A stretch of 64,000 nucleotides of DNA from Cordia subcordata (taxonomy: Eukaryota > Streptophyta > Magnoliopsida > Boraginales > Cordiaceae): the NCBI GenBank assembly GCA_028554755.1, contig JAPTOF010000006.1:6876501-6940500 (forward strand). The letters run 5' to 3'. Of this stretch, positions 36,789-49,400 are shown one piece after another. How positions within the stretch are numbered: position 1 is the first letter of the stretch; each line of letters starts with the position of its first letter. The notes beneath the pieces were generated by a model, which saw nothing but the letters and a program-made list of their open reading frames with translations, made no database searches and was not told the origin of the DNA. The position numbers and the translations under genes were made by a program.

Positions 36789-39564
36789 ATATATTTGAAA
36801 CATAGATAATTTAATTTAAGGAAGTTATCTCCTCGACCTACATACAATGCATGGTATCATTTTGCGATTTCGCCGAGAGATGCCTCAACTTTAATTTCAT
36901 TTACTTCCCCATCATCAACCAACTACTACATGTTTACTGGACATTTATTGAGAATCTGAAATATATATCGTAAATTGTGTTTATATTGATTGTAAAAGTC
37001 CTAAGGAAATGGGATATATTATATAGTTAGTAATGCATATGTAGATCAATAAGCGTTGTGTGAGGGTTATAAAGGAGTTAAAAAGACAACAAATTAAATA
37101 ATAAATCTTAAATGGGAGAAAATCTGCAAACCTATGTTATTTAATTACACTATAAGATTAAAACAATATTTACGCATTTCTTATTACGTTTAGAGTAAGC
37201 ATACAAAATTAAAATTATTATATTTATTCAAGTTACAGTTTTAAATGTAACAACATATTTATCACGTTTCTGCCTAACAATGATATAGGAATTTCTACAG
37301 TTTATCTTTTTAGGATAGCAACAAGTTTGTTATAAATTTAAAAAATGCTTTTGTACAAAATTTTAATTTTAATTCACATACCTATATTAGTTATATTAGC
37401 TAACATTACCTATGCTTCCAAATATTATAACAAATATAAGTTATGTTTCCAAATGTAGTATCAATATTTAGTTACATTGAAAACTCATACTTGGACCAAA
37501 TATAACTAATTAATTTTGTCACGTTTTTAAATGTAACTCGAATTTAAAAAATATATATATACATATATATATACATATATATATATATATTGAAAATTTA
37601 AGGTTTAGTTATGCTTCTTTGTTCACTTTTCCATCTATATATTTTCCATATAAACATAGGCTAAATTAAAGCACCTTAAGCTCATTTGCTCTGTCCATTA
37701 TGAACTATAAACCTAGCTAGTTAAGGTATTTTGACCGATAAAACTTTTTATACAATTACATTATGTTCTATCTAATGCTAGTAGTTCTAGCTGATATAGA
37801 ATTATTGGTTAGGAAAACGCTAGAACTCACCCGTTTTCATCACTAATTAATTACAATGAAAGAAATTGTTTTGAAAAAACAAATATATATTATTTTGTCA
37901 TTGCATTAACTACGCATCTATAAGCACGTTTCCGTGTTTGTTGAATATGCATGTCTTAATTGTCATTACAATCTTTTTTTTTTGTTTTTTGCCGGAGTTA
38001 TTTAAATTATTAGGTCTTTGGAAAAGCACACTAGCTTATTAATTTTCGATCGTCATTAATTACTTCTTCTCTGATAAGAAGTACACATATGTTTGACATC
38101 AACAATAAATGAGTTTTCAAATTCTAGTCTCTTGTACATGTGAGTGGAGTTACTTCACTGCATAATGTATGTCAGGAAATAAAACAACTTTTGGACCCCG
38201 CATCACGTCTTCTCTTTAATTAATTTTTAATTAATCTGAGAGGTGTTAATTAATTTTTATTTTTAATGGTTTTTTCTTTTTTTCTTTTTTTCTTTTTGGT
38301 TGGGGGGTGTCGTGTGGAGTCGTAGGGAATACGTTCTTCTTCTAGAGCATGGGATATAGCAAACAAATAGGGGAGAGTATATACTACATGTAAGAGGATT
38401 ATGGATTTATATGTATCTAAATTAGGTGTCTTATTAAGATGCTCACTTGTTATACTCAGATTACATCACGCTTTTTTCCAAATGGTGCTTTTCAATAATA
38501 AAGCACCTAATTAACATGAAGTGTATCCCAATGATCGAAATGTCGGTATATTATTATTGTCATACTGTTGTTGTTATTGGTTTTTCAACCAAAAATGAAA
38601 CAAAAAATTCAAGACAAAAAAATATGTGCAACTTGATGCACTGCAAATATATAGAGAGAGAGAAGAAAAGAAAAATAAAAGAAAATAGTATAATCTGCAT
38701 AACAAAATGTACATTTAGCAATATTGATAATAAATACATTTAACAATTTCGAAATATAAAGTCATATCAGAGAAACATCATTATAAACTATAATTTTATT
38801 TATAATGAATATAATTTTTTTCAACACATATATAATTAGGATGTCATTGTTACATTAATTATTATATATTTTTATAATTAATTTCTTTTAATTTGTCAAA
38901 TTTATGTATAAATGTACCCTATTGACTACCGAGTCTTAGCCCCACCATCTGAACATGAGGAAATGATACAAAACTCGCCCTTAACTCTCTCATAGAACAT
39001 ATCTAGTTTGTATCGATTTCGTTTTGCTTTAGTTCACCTAATATTTCATGCTCTTAGTTCTTACTATTAAAACGCTATAAAAGAACTAATTTACATCTGT
39101 ACAAAATTCTTATGTCTGTTGCGATGTTCCATCATCTGTTTTACACTAACATTTAGTGATGCATTTACAATATAAGTTATTAAGACCAAGAATTTAAAAA
39201 GAATGCATGTAAGCAGAGATGAGAGAATAAATTTCTCCAACCAAAAAAATAAATAAATAAATAAATTCGATTTTCTCTCAAATTTACTAAGATGACTTCT
39301 CCATTGGTCACGGTCCACTAACATCAGGATTTCACACCTAAGCAGACGTCACCCCATACCCAGGAAATCACCACTGGTTTTGGGGTCATAATTTATAATT
39401 TATGCTATTTTCTCGTGTGACATAAATTAGCGATGGAATTTCCGTTGCTAATATATCATCACAATTGGTCTTAATTAACCTTAATAAATTGTTATGTCAC
39501 AAATATGCCTTAAGTTTTTTGTATTAACCTCACTAGTGTTGTGTAGACCAAAAAAGATAAATAA
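36086..39564. other. Spacer upstream of the GDSL gene
   Basis: No gene recognised. It contains TA microsatellites at 36747-36776 and 37550-37590 and an (AG)n stretch near 38650. A 98-codon open frame at 38447-38743 (+) is low-complexity and unsupported. The strip at 39300-39390 is less A/T-rich but matches nothing I know. Confidence 0.45.
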
Positions 39565-39912
39565 AAGCGTAAATAACTTATTTAGTCCCTTATTTTTAAC
39601 TTTTTTTTTGACAATTTAATTTCTTATTTTTACAATTAATGATGTTGTTAGTCCTAAATTCAAAAAATATTTAAAATAAATATTATTTTTTATCCATTAT
39701 TTTTGTAATTTGTAACAATATTAATCCCTCATCTTTTGCAATTTGTAACAACATTAATTCTAACCTCATTAATTTCTTGACTTTTTTAATTTTAAAACTA
39801 ACAACACCACAAATTACAAAAATAAGAGCATAAATAATCGTATTTTAAAGATAACAAACTTTATTGTCAAAAGCATCAAAGATAAAAGTCCAAAAGGGTC
39901 ATTTACCCTAAA
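39565..39912. mobile_element. Long palindromic MITE (about 350 bp)
   Basis: The left arm starts gtaaataacttatttagtcc and continues through gacaatttaatttctta and gatgttgttagt. The reversed right arm starts gggtaaatgacccttttgg and continues through gacaataaagtttgtta and ggtgttgttagt. The arms span most of the element, so its RNA would fold into one long imperfect hairpin. It lies about 500 bp beyond the ASPM stop codon. Confidence 0.65.
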
Positions 39913-40413
39913 TAAAATCTTTCCACACAAATCAATTGCTCTCTTCGCGCTGCGGAATATTTTGTGACACCGGAATTTCTATTAATCGCAACAAAATAAG
40001 ATTTTGCATGCAACATTAGTACACCTGGCCATCGATTTTAGGCTAGGACCACATTCAAGTCTACGAAGAAAATCCAATAATACAGTTAACTCTCAATGCA
40101 ACTGTAATGAAATGATTTGAAGAGTCCGTCGAGCCACTCCTGTCTTCTTTTTCTATACAAGCATTGGTCAAGTTACTAAAACAATACCAAAACCAAAAAC
40201 ATTGGCAAACAAGCTTCATTTTTCATACATGAAAGGAACATTGTGCCAAATAAATTGTCGTGTTAATCGTACAAATCCAATCGATAATTTTTGCACCATA
40301 CTGACAATTCCTCTTGTCAATTCTCCGTACTATATCAAAGCTACAACTAGAATGCATTCAACCATATCTACAAATACACACAACGAGATACAAAGAAGAT
40401 ATCACGAAAGTAG

Positions 40414-43400
40414 TTAGATGTTCATTACCAGTTCCAGAACTGCAGTAGCTTCTTTTAGTCTTCTGTCATTAGCTTCTTTTATTCTTCTATCTATCTGCTC
40501 CCTCGCTAACACACCCTGCGCGCTCCTGTGAAGTGTAGAATTTCAGAACTGATTCGGTTTTATTACGTCATGATATTTAATCTAACTGTCTCAAATGATT
40601 ATAGGGAAAAGGGCTAATGATCTTGAAAAATCTGACCTGTTATCGTTCCCTGCTTTCCTAGCAAGTTCTTCGACCAGGTTGTGGAGTCTCTTCACAAGAG
40701 CAGGTAACCTGTATACAGCTTCAACACCTTTTCGGTTTATGCATATCCTCTTCAGAAGCTCAGAGGCAATGAAAAATCCATCTTTGTTTCTGAGAAGATT
40801 AGCGGAAGAAACATCAGAGCTAATCAAATGAACTTTCCAGGGATCAAGGACTACAATTAGGACTTCAATCACTAACCTCACTAATTCCCAGAGTATTGTT
40901 TCCACTAAACCACGAGTATCAATCAAAACCTCAGTCAGGTGTGGATAGCGTGCAAGATTTCTGAGGGTAGACAATGCATGTTTGAGAACTTCTTGATCAG
41001 GTATGCTCCGACTGACTGATCGGAGCAGCTGCAGTAAAGTGGCAACAGCCCCAGCAGCCACAAGTTCTTCACAACACCTCTGTGAATGTTCGGTGGCCAT
41101 ATCTGTCGAGCAGAACAGCAAAGAGTTTTACACAAAATCAAATAAAAAGATTACAAACATTCCAGCTGTATCGACTAGAACATAGTTACGAACAAGTTGA
41201 AAGCTTCTAAAACAAAGAAATATCTCTGCGACATACATTATTCATTGCAAACATACAATGAACTCAAAAGACCAACAAAAAGGCACAGAAAATTACCAAT
41301 AGGTACATACTAAAATAGAACCTCTCTTGATTTACAGTGCAAACTAATAGATTAGTTATAATGCTTACCCAAGGTTGCACAGGTGTGAAGGATCCCCCGG
41401 ACGCTTCTCATGCTCAAAAGTTCTGAAAGTGCTACAAGAAGTCTGTTTATAAGACGCTTTTTATCATCAACATTTGCAGCTGATTTCTGCACTCTCAGGC
41501 GCAAGTCCAATAGATGCTCCTTCGAATTTTTTCTTGCAAGGTAACCTTTCCAGTATGCCTGCCACATTAAAATTGAAGGAAAAAGGAGCAAGTCAGAAAG
41601 AGAACAGCAAATGCACAAACACGTAACTCACATACAAAACAAAATTTTAATCAGTACCAACGGGTTCCATCCTAAAACAAGTTGATGTTAGGAGTCATAC
41701 AAGATCTTATACGGTGGAATGGGAGCTTATGATTTTCCCACGTTGGAGGGGTTATATATTCTAATATGCCCGATTAGTTGTGACCTGATTCAGGCCAGGT
41801 GCTTTTGGAAACATAGGTGACATTGAGGTAAATGAGACAGCTAGATTAGCTGCACACATGAGCTAGTATTGAAGTGAGTGAGCCAACTAGATGAGAGATG
41901 ACGGGTCATACAAGGATGAACAACATTAGATAAAAGCTCAACTTTGATAACATGTTAGACAGATGATCTGCACAGACAAGTTGGTATTGAAGTGAGTGAG
42001 CTAACTAGGTGAGCAATGATAGGTCACACGCGGAAAAACAAGATAGAACCAAGGCTCAACTCTGATTCCATGTCGGCGAGATGAGCTGCTTTTAGTATAT
42101 CATTCTTTTGCTGGCATTTTTATACTACAGAAAGCTACTTGTCAAACAGACACCTTTCTAGCATGATTAGCATGCGTTGGCAATTGTCATCGTTCATCTC
42201 GCAAATCCATATGCACTGTAGACAGCACATACTATGGACCAAGTTGAATTTGTGTCAAATATTAACTACAGCTTGAGAATGCAAATCTTAACCTGAAGAC
42301 AGTCTAAATCTATAGATGTAACAGCCCCCCGAAGTAGGAAATGATTGACAAAAGGTAATAATAGAAACACGAGCTGTAAGATGGAATTAATTAGTATAAG
42401 CTTGATTATAACTCATCCAGAGCGTGATATTGAAAAGTAGAAACAGTTCTAGAAAGAAAAGGGAAAGCATGCTTATTGCATCTTACAAGAGAGAGCATCT
42501 TGCAGGAATTCCTCACGACCATAAGAATCCCCTCATGCACTATACCATTAAGTAATAACTTCCCAAGAAAGCATACACAAAGTAAACTAAACTCACTTGG
42601 ATCACCACAATGGACTTCTTTTCTTTGGTGGCAATCTTCCTGGCAATCCATGCTCGAAAATATGACTGGATAATAATTGCTGATCTTGTTTTCAACTTAA
42701 GCAATACTACCCTCCACCACCTTTGCAACTTGACGATACATTGGAGATATGTCTTCAGTTCAAGTCTTTGAAGTCCATCTCTTGAGAACTTGGGATAGCA
42801 AGAAGCCCCTGCATCCAGACATATTCAAACCACCAGACAATGGAAAAAGAAAAATATTAATGGAACCAAAAATCAAAACATAAACTTGCCCAGAAGCCTC
42901 TTCCTTGTAATCTCTCCCCTGGCAAAACATTGAATTTGAGTAGCCGCATGCCTTAGACGCAAGTATGCCTTCTGACATCTCATGCAATGGAAACAACTCT
43001 GGATCCTTGTCACAGCCTCTTTTTGTGCCAATAGCTCCTTCCTCATCAGCCACACACGACAATGGCTCTGGACTCATACAAACAGATTTTACTACCACTG
43101 GATTCATCATAATTCATACAAGGAAACATGATGCAGATGACAAAGTGCAACAATAGCACCAGAGTTACTGGACAGGTTTCTAGCCATATAGTTTATAAAT
43201 TAGTTAAGGAAAGAAAGGAAAACGGCATACTGCATCCTACAAGAAATAGCATTTTGCATCAAAACTGCAAGACCATAAGACTGGTCATGCACAACACCAT
43301 TAAGTAATCACTTGTTTTCTTTCCTTTTTCACCTAAAACCCCCACCCCCAACCCAGCCACCCACCACCAATGGGATCCGAACCCAAGTTATCACTCTTGG

Positions 43401-46400
43401 GGAATAATCTTAACCACTTGAGCTACTCCTTATCGCATCTTCCCAAGAAAGCATAACACAAAAGTGAACTCACTTGGATAACTACAATGCACTTCTTTTC
43501 TTTGGTAGCAACTCTCCTGGCAATCCATCCTCGAAAATGTGACTGGATAACAACTGCTGATCTTGTTTTTGACTCAAGCAATAGAACCCTCCTCCACCAT
43601 CTTTGCAACTTTAGCACACATTGAAGATATATTTTCAGTCCAAAACATTTAGATCTATCTTTCAAGAACTTGTGATAGCAAGAGGCCCCTGCAGTAGGAC
43701 ATATTTAAATCATTAAACAATGAAAACTGAAAAATTCAAAGTACAGGTACCAAACCAAAACAGGGAACTCACCTAGAAGCCTCTTTCTTGTGATCCGTCC
43801 CTTTACAAAACATTGGATTTGAATAGCTGCATGCCTATGACACAAGTATGTCTTTCGAAATTTTATGTAGTGAAACCAACTCTGGATCCTCGTAACAGCC
43901 TCCTTTTTGGCCAATAGCTCCTTCCTCATTAGCCACCCACGACAATGGCTCTGGATTCATACAAACCAAATTTAATACCACTCAAGTCATGATCATAATG
44001 CAGATAAAAATTTAAGAAAAAGAAAAAAGAGCACCATTATTACTGGGGCAGCTCGCACTCATAATAAATCAGACCAAAAAAAGAAGGATGAGAAACTAGA
44101 AGCATCATGATACTTCTGATTATGCAAACCTATAGAACAGAAATTCATCACTTGAACAATTGATGCTGGCCAGCAAATATAAAGGCCTCCACCATTGTGG
44201 AGGTGATCTAACATTTTGAAATCCAGTACCATTTATTGTTGCACTTCATCAATATGTGTTTCACCAACTGATTACAGTTATAAAACTTCTCCACAGGTTA
44301 TGTTGAATTTCTCCTTCTCAGATTGAGTTTATTCCATTAGTACCACACTGGTAACAAGAATGCACCAACCAATATATGCAAAAAAGGCAGTTAAATCTCC
44401 TAATAGCAACAAAAAGAAAGCGGGTGACAAAATTCACATTAAGAAAACGTAGCAGATATCTGACAATAACTTACTTGAAGCTTTATGATGCAACATCTCT
44501 GCCAGTGAGCTGCTCTTCGAGCAATCCATCCACGAAAATGAGATTGTATAATGATTGCTGATTTACATTCTTGTTTGTACTGTTCAAATTGACTCCAACA
44601 TCTAATGCATCGAAAAACACTTTGTATTGTTAATACCGCTTGCCTCTGATCCAAGAAACTCTTTCTTGTCTGCCAGCCACGAAACACACATTGGATCTTA
44701 GTCGCAGCAGAGTGCCTAGATAAGAGAGTCCTGTGTACAATAAATTGTCTAAAAGCACGTTGAATTTTATTGGCTGCTTTTGTGTAACTACAATCTGCTT
44801 CAATTTCTTTTGATGCAACAGCTGCTTCCTCTGCTTGAGCAACCTCATGAACAAACACTGATTTTGCTTTCCAACCACAGAAAAACTTCCGAATGATAAT
44901 GGCGGCTTTAATAGCATCAGGATTGGATATATCTTTAAGTATTGCATTTCCAGAATTGCGCCTTCGAGCTATGCGGGCCCGTATAGCCCGCTGAATGGTT
45001 ATAGCAGATTTTCTCGAATTGACAAAATCATGCCTGTTGAAGAGAAAGGTCATATATGTGGGAGAATTTTCTGCATGCTTCACCCTAGCTGTGAAATATA
45101 TTATAAATATATTAAGGAAGAGCTAAAGGAAGAAAAGAACAACAAAAATAATTCATTGCATGAATAACATACCATACAACGATTCCTGCAGCTCGCTTCT
45201 GCTGAAAATTCCTGTTGACGATTTCTTGACAAACAACCAAGCCTGTATAACACTTTGCAAAATGCGAACAGCATTCTTCATCTTCAAATATCGGCAGCGT
45301 TCCACAGACCGCCTAAAGTGAGATTGTATTATTCTAGCAGCATTCTCTGGAATCAATGAAGATTGCAATATACTACTTGAGTTCAAGCACTTCAAGATAA
45401 TCTGTATAGCGGGGCAAGAAAAGCAGAAAGAGACTGGTGGAGCATGTAACTTATTTTCCCCATTCTACATATAAAGAGAGAGAACACAGAAAATGCTTCA
45501 TTTCAAAAAAAATAGTTTATTTCTTAACTACATTATTCATGATCAAAGATAAGAAGAAGTAAAGAAGTGCATGTCCAGACAAGTAACGTTACATGTGACA
45601 CTAGAAAGCAAGAAGCAATTAATTCTGAACTGAAATTGCCTAAGCAAATTTGCAACATACCTCGTCCACTTGTTCAAGATTAAAGATGGTATATTATTGA
45701 CAAATCTAAGTAGCGAAAAAATGAATCACCAAGAAGATTCTAATAATTGTTACTAGAGAATTCACATACAGTCTACCTCTTTCAATATTCTTGCCACTTT
45801 TACCAGTCAACAAAGGCTGACTACAAACATATGGTTCACATTTTTGGTTCCTCCGGGCCATGTCTTGCCACCATGCCATTATTGCTTTAAAATTTCTCAC
45901 TGCAGCTGGTACAGAAAAGAGAGAGAGAACGTTAACTTCTTTGGTAAGAAAAAACCTCTGTTTGCAGGGAATAAGAAAGCAAATCAAAAATAAAATAAAA
46001 TAAACTTAAAAAATGGCAGAGAAAATGTAGAAAGAATAACAAAAAGAAACCCATATATCCCAGAGTACAAAAATGATAAATTGCAGAGTGATGTCTAAAC
46101 AAGTCTACCACAGAAACAAGACGAATCTATTATATTCATTGCTTAATGCATTAGGAGAAATTTGCAAACTTCCAATCTTCCCTGCTAAGGGAGTTACTAC
46201 AGTTGAACTATTTAATACCAAATTTGCAGTCTATGAGATCTGTCTTGCAAAGCACTCAGAGAAAGTGTATGGCATGCTACTTTGTCCTTGTTTGATTCCA
46301 AGGATTTTAACTTTCACCAAAGCGCCATAAGTCACTTAGCAGAGGTTATATATGCTGCTGGGAGAAAGATCATGAAATTTCACAGGGGATGATGCTATAG

Positions 46401-49400
46401 CAAAGCCATAAGAGGGAATCAAACAAAACTTGTCATCTAATACAACTAATGCCATACAATAACATAATACTGTAAAATATAGATGCCTATACATATGGTC
46501 TGGGAATTTTAAGAAAACTAAAAACATTTACTAGATGACAAAGTAAAATAGAAGACTATGAAACAACTTCACCATTGTCCTGATGCATTTCTTTTACATT
46601 GAGAACTGCATCAGACTGCATAAACCATCGCTCTGTACTTAGGCGCCTTCTCTCTGGACTTTGACAATCAAAACCCAGCAATTTGTGAAAGTTTAGTTGA
46701 TCCTGGAAAGAAGAGAGAGATTTGAGGTGCTATCTCAGTTGCAACAAATGACATTCAGATACTATATTGTAGCAAAATACTTCGACATATACCGTGTTTC
46801 TTTTCACAAGCAACTGAAATGATAGGAACACCAAGAGGATAACTACACCACGATCACTACATGCACCATTATGTTCAAGTAGATCACTCATTTGCAAAAC
46901 CTGCAAAAGGAAATTTATAGAGCTCATTAGGTAAAATTTCTCAACTTTTGCCAAGACAATGTAACATCACAAACTCTCAAAGATGTGACGACAGAAAAGA
47001 GATCAATGCATAATTTGGCCCATAAAATGACCATGAGTCCATGAGACTTGAAAACGCAACATAGTTCAGAAGCTACTGATGTGATACAAAGTAAGTGTTT
47101 CTTGGAATTTTGCCAAACGCCATTCCAGCAACCCAAGCATCCCATAATCACACCAAAATATTATCTTTAGAATACCATAAACCAACTCCATAAAAGAATC
47201 ACTATGACAAAACTAATGTGATACTTCTCCCTGAATTCACAAGCTACCAAGAACTGATGGTTGTATATCGTTCCATTACGTAGCATCTCATGATTGAAAT
47301 ATGTTAGGATTTTGAACTTCTTCATGCTTAAAGTTTAACAATTGACCAAAGAATTCACATTAGCAATTGAAAAAAAAAAATTGTGAATTCCAAGATTGGA
47401 TAGGAGATACATTCACAATCTGAATACATAGATAAGGGTATTTGAACATGAAAGCTCATTTAGAAAATATGTAAAAGAAGATAATGACAACATACACTGC
47501 AAACTAATATAAATGGCTAAGATAGAGGAAGAAAAAGAAATGTTGTTGACATTTTTGGTAGCCTTTCATTGAACTCTGTATCTCAAAACTCATCCATAGA
47601 TGCTCAAAAGAACTAAGTGCATTTGTGCAGATTCAAGGAAAACAATATCAGCATTCAGCCCCATAGCTTTGGGGAGGAAAACTTGACTCTGAAAGCATTC
47701 TTTTCAATTCTGCAGCCTGTCTATTTTTCTCAAGAACACATCCATGGTTAGCAGGACAAAGTATGCTCCTTCTTCTAAGTTACACCTATCCAACAGCTGA
47801 AATATTTATTACCTCTGGAAATTTTCCCAAAAGTGATGTCAATTTCTGGGACAGTATAAAATTATGCACAGCATCTGTATAATCATTTGGTGAAACAATA
47901 GACACTTCTCCATTTGAATCATCTAGAACCTGTAAGTTCATAATACGTAAGGATAACCTCATCAAAACCTACCAAGTCGCAGGACATGTTAATAACAATG
48001 GGATAATTTGGAGAACACACCTTAAAAGAAGTGGAACACCGATGTTCCTTGCGGAAGTAATAGTCAAGCAAGCACCACATGGCTTTTCCATCAACTAATG
48101 AAGAAAAAGCTTCAATGTTGAAATCATAGCTTCGACATATTGCCTGAAAGGATAAATGAGTTCACATGTATAAGCAAATATATTATAATACAGGTTCAGT
48201 AAGTTAAATTATGCATTATAATATCATCAAAGCGTTACTGGTCCTCACAAAAAAACAGTTGAGATAAGAGTAATGCTTTAAGTAGGAGATGAAAATTAGG
48301 CTTCTAGCAAACGTGTAGGAAGTCAAGGTAATCCTATAACACAGTTGGAATTTTGTTGATAGTTGGATAAATTGGATAAAAGGAGAAAATCATAGATTCA
48401 TGTCAATAACATCCCTCTTTGGTTAGCATACCAACTAGCCCACCAAGAAAAGAGAATATTAAGAATAGCATAGCTACATAAACCAACAATGTTAGCACGA
48501 TGTTTTGCTGAGTCTTTCAGCATGTACACAATATACCCAAGCTTTGCAGCATCTTAAGTGTTACTTTCCCAAAGAAAGAAAACCAGTGTTGATCTATGGC
48601 AGATGCATGTGCACAAAAACAAAAGAACAGGAAGCACTTTAACTGTGGTAATTTAAGATAATGCTGCCACGGAAACAATCGACCCATACTTAGCAATATA
48701 TGTACCGGGCAACCATACATGGACCACAATATATGATCACACATTTGGAAAATCACAAGATTGCAGGACTAAATAAACCTTGCATAATTTATGACTGCAG
48801 TTAGGTAGCAATGATACCTGGATCCAGCTCAAAAGCATGTCCAAGAGGGTGCAACTACTTGAGTACTCCTGTAAATTGGTTAGCATCAATATAGCATGAT
48901 ATAAGCTTTTACTAGCTGAATGGGAGAAAATATATTCAACATTAAACGAGTAAAGCAATGAAATGCAAAATAATTGTCAATGTATTAGAACTAAATGATC
49001 TCCTACACAGTAGACACATTACTTTTGAGAGGTTAATGAAACCTTCTATCCAGGAGATTACCTGAACAACTCCCTGGATTTTGATAATCTCATCTGCTAA
49101 TAGCTGTTTGTTGACTAGAAGTGGCAGCTGCATATGCAATAACAGAACAAATGAGCAGGAAATTACAAAATAATAATGACAGGTTGTAGAGACAATAGAC
49201 ACTGAAAGAAGACTTGACAGAAGCACCTGCAAGTGAACAAACATATCCCAGAGCAATGAAAGTATGAGTTCTTTTTCTCCATTAACAATATCCTCTCCTA
49301 AAATTGCTGTTCCATCTTCATCACATGAAGGCACAGCAGCCTGCTTCAGATATCGCAGGGCAATGCCACAATTAACTAGACTCTTCTTGCGACTATCTGA

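Noticed and set aside
43372..43425. tRNA gene on the minus strand in ASPM intron
   Set aside because: Same reasoning: tRNA-like boxes with an A-rich tail and an empty paralogous site mean a SINE.
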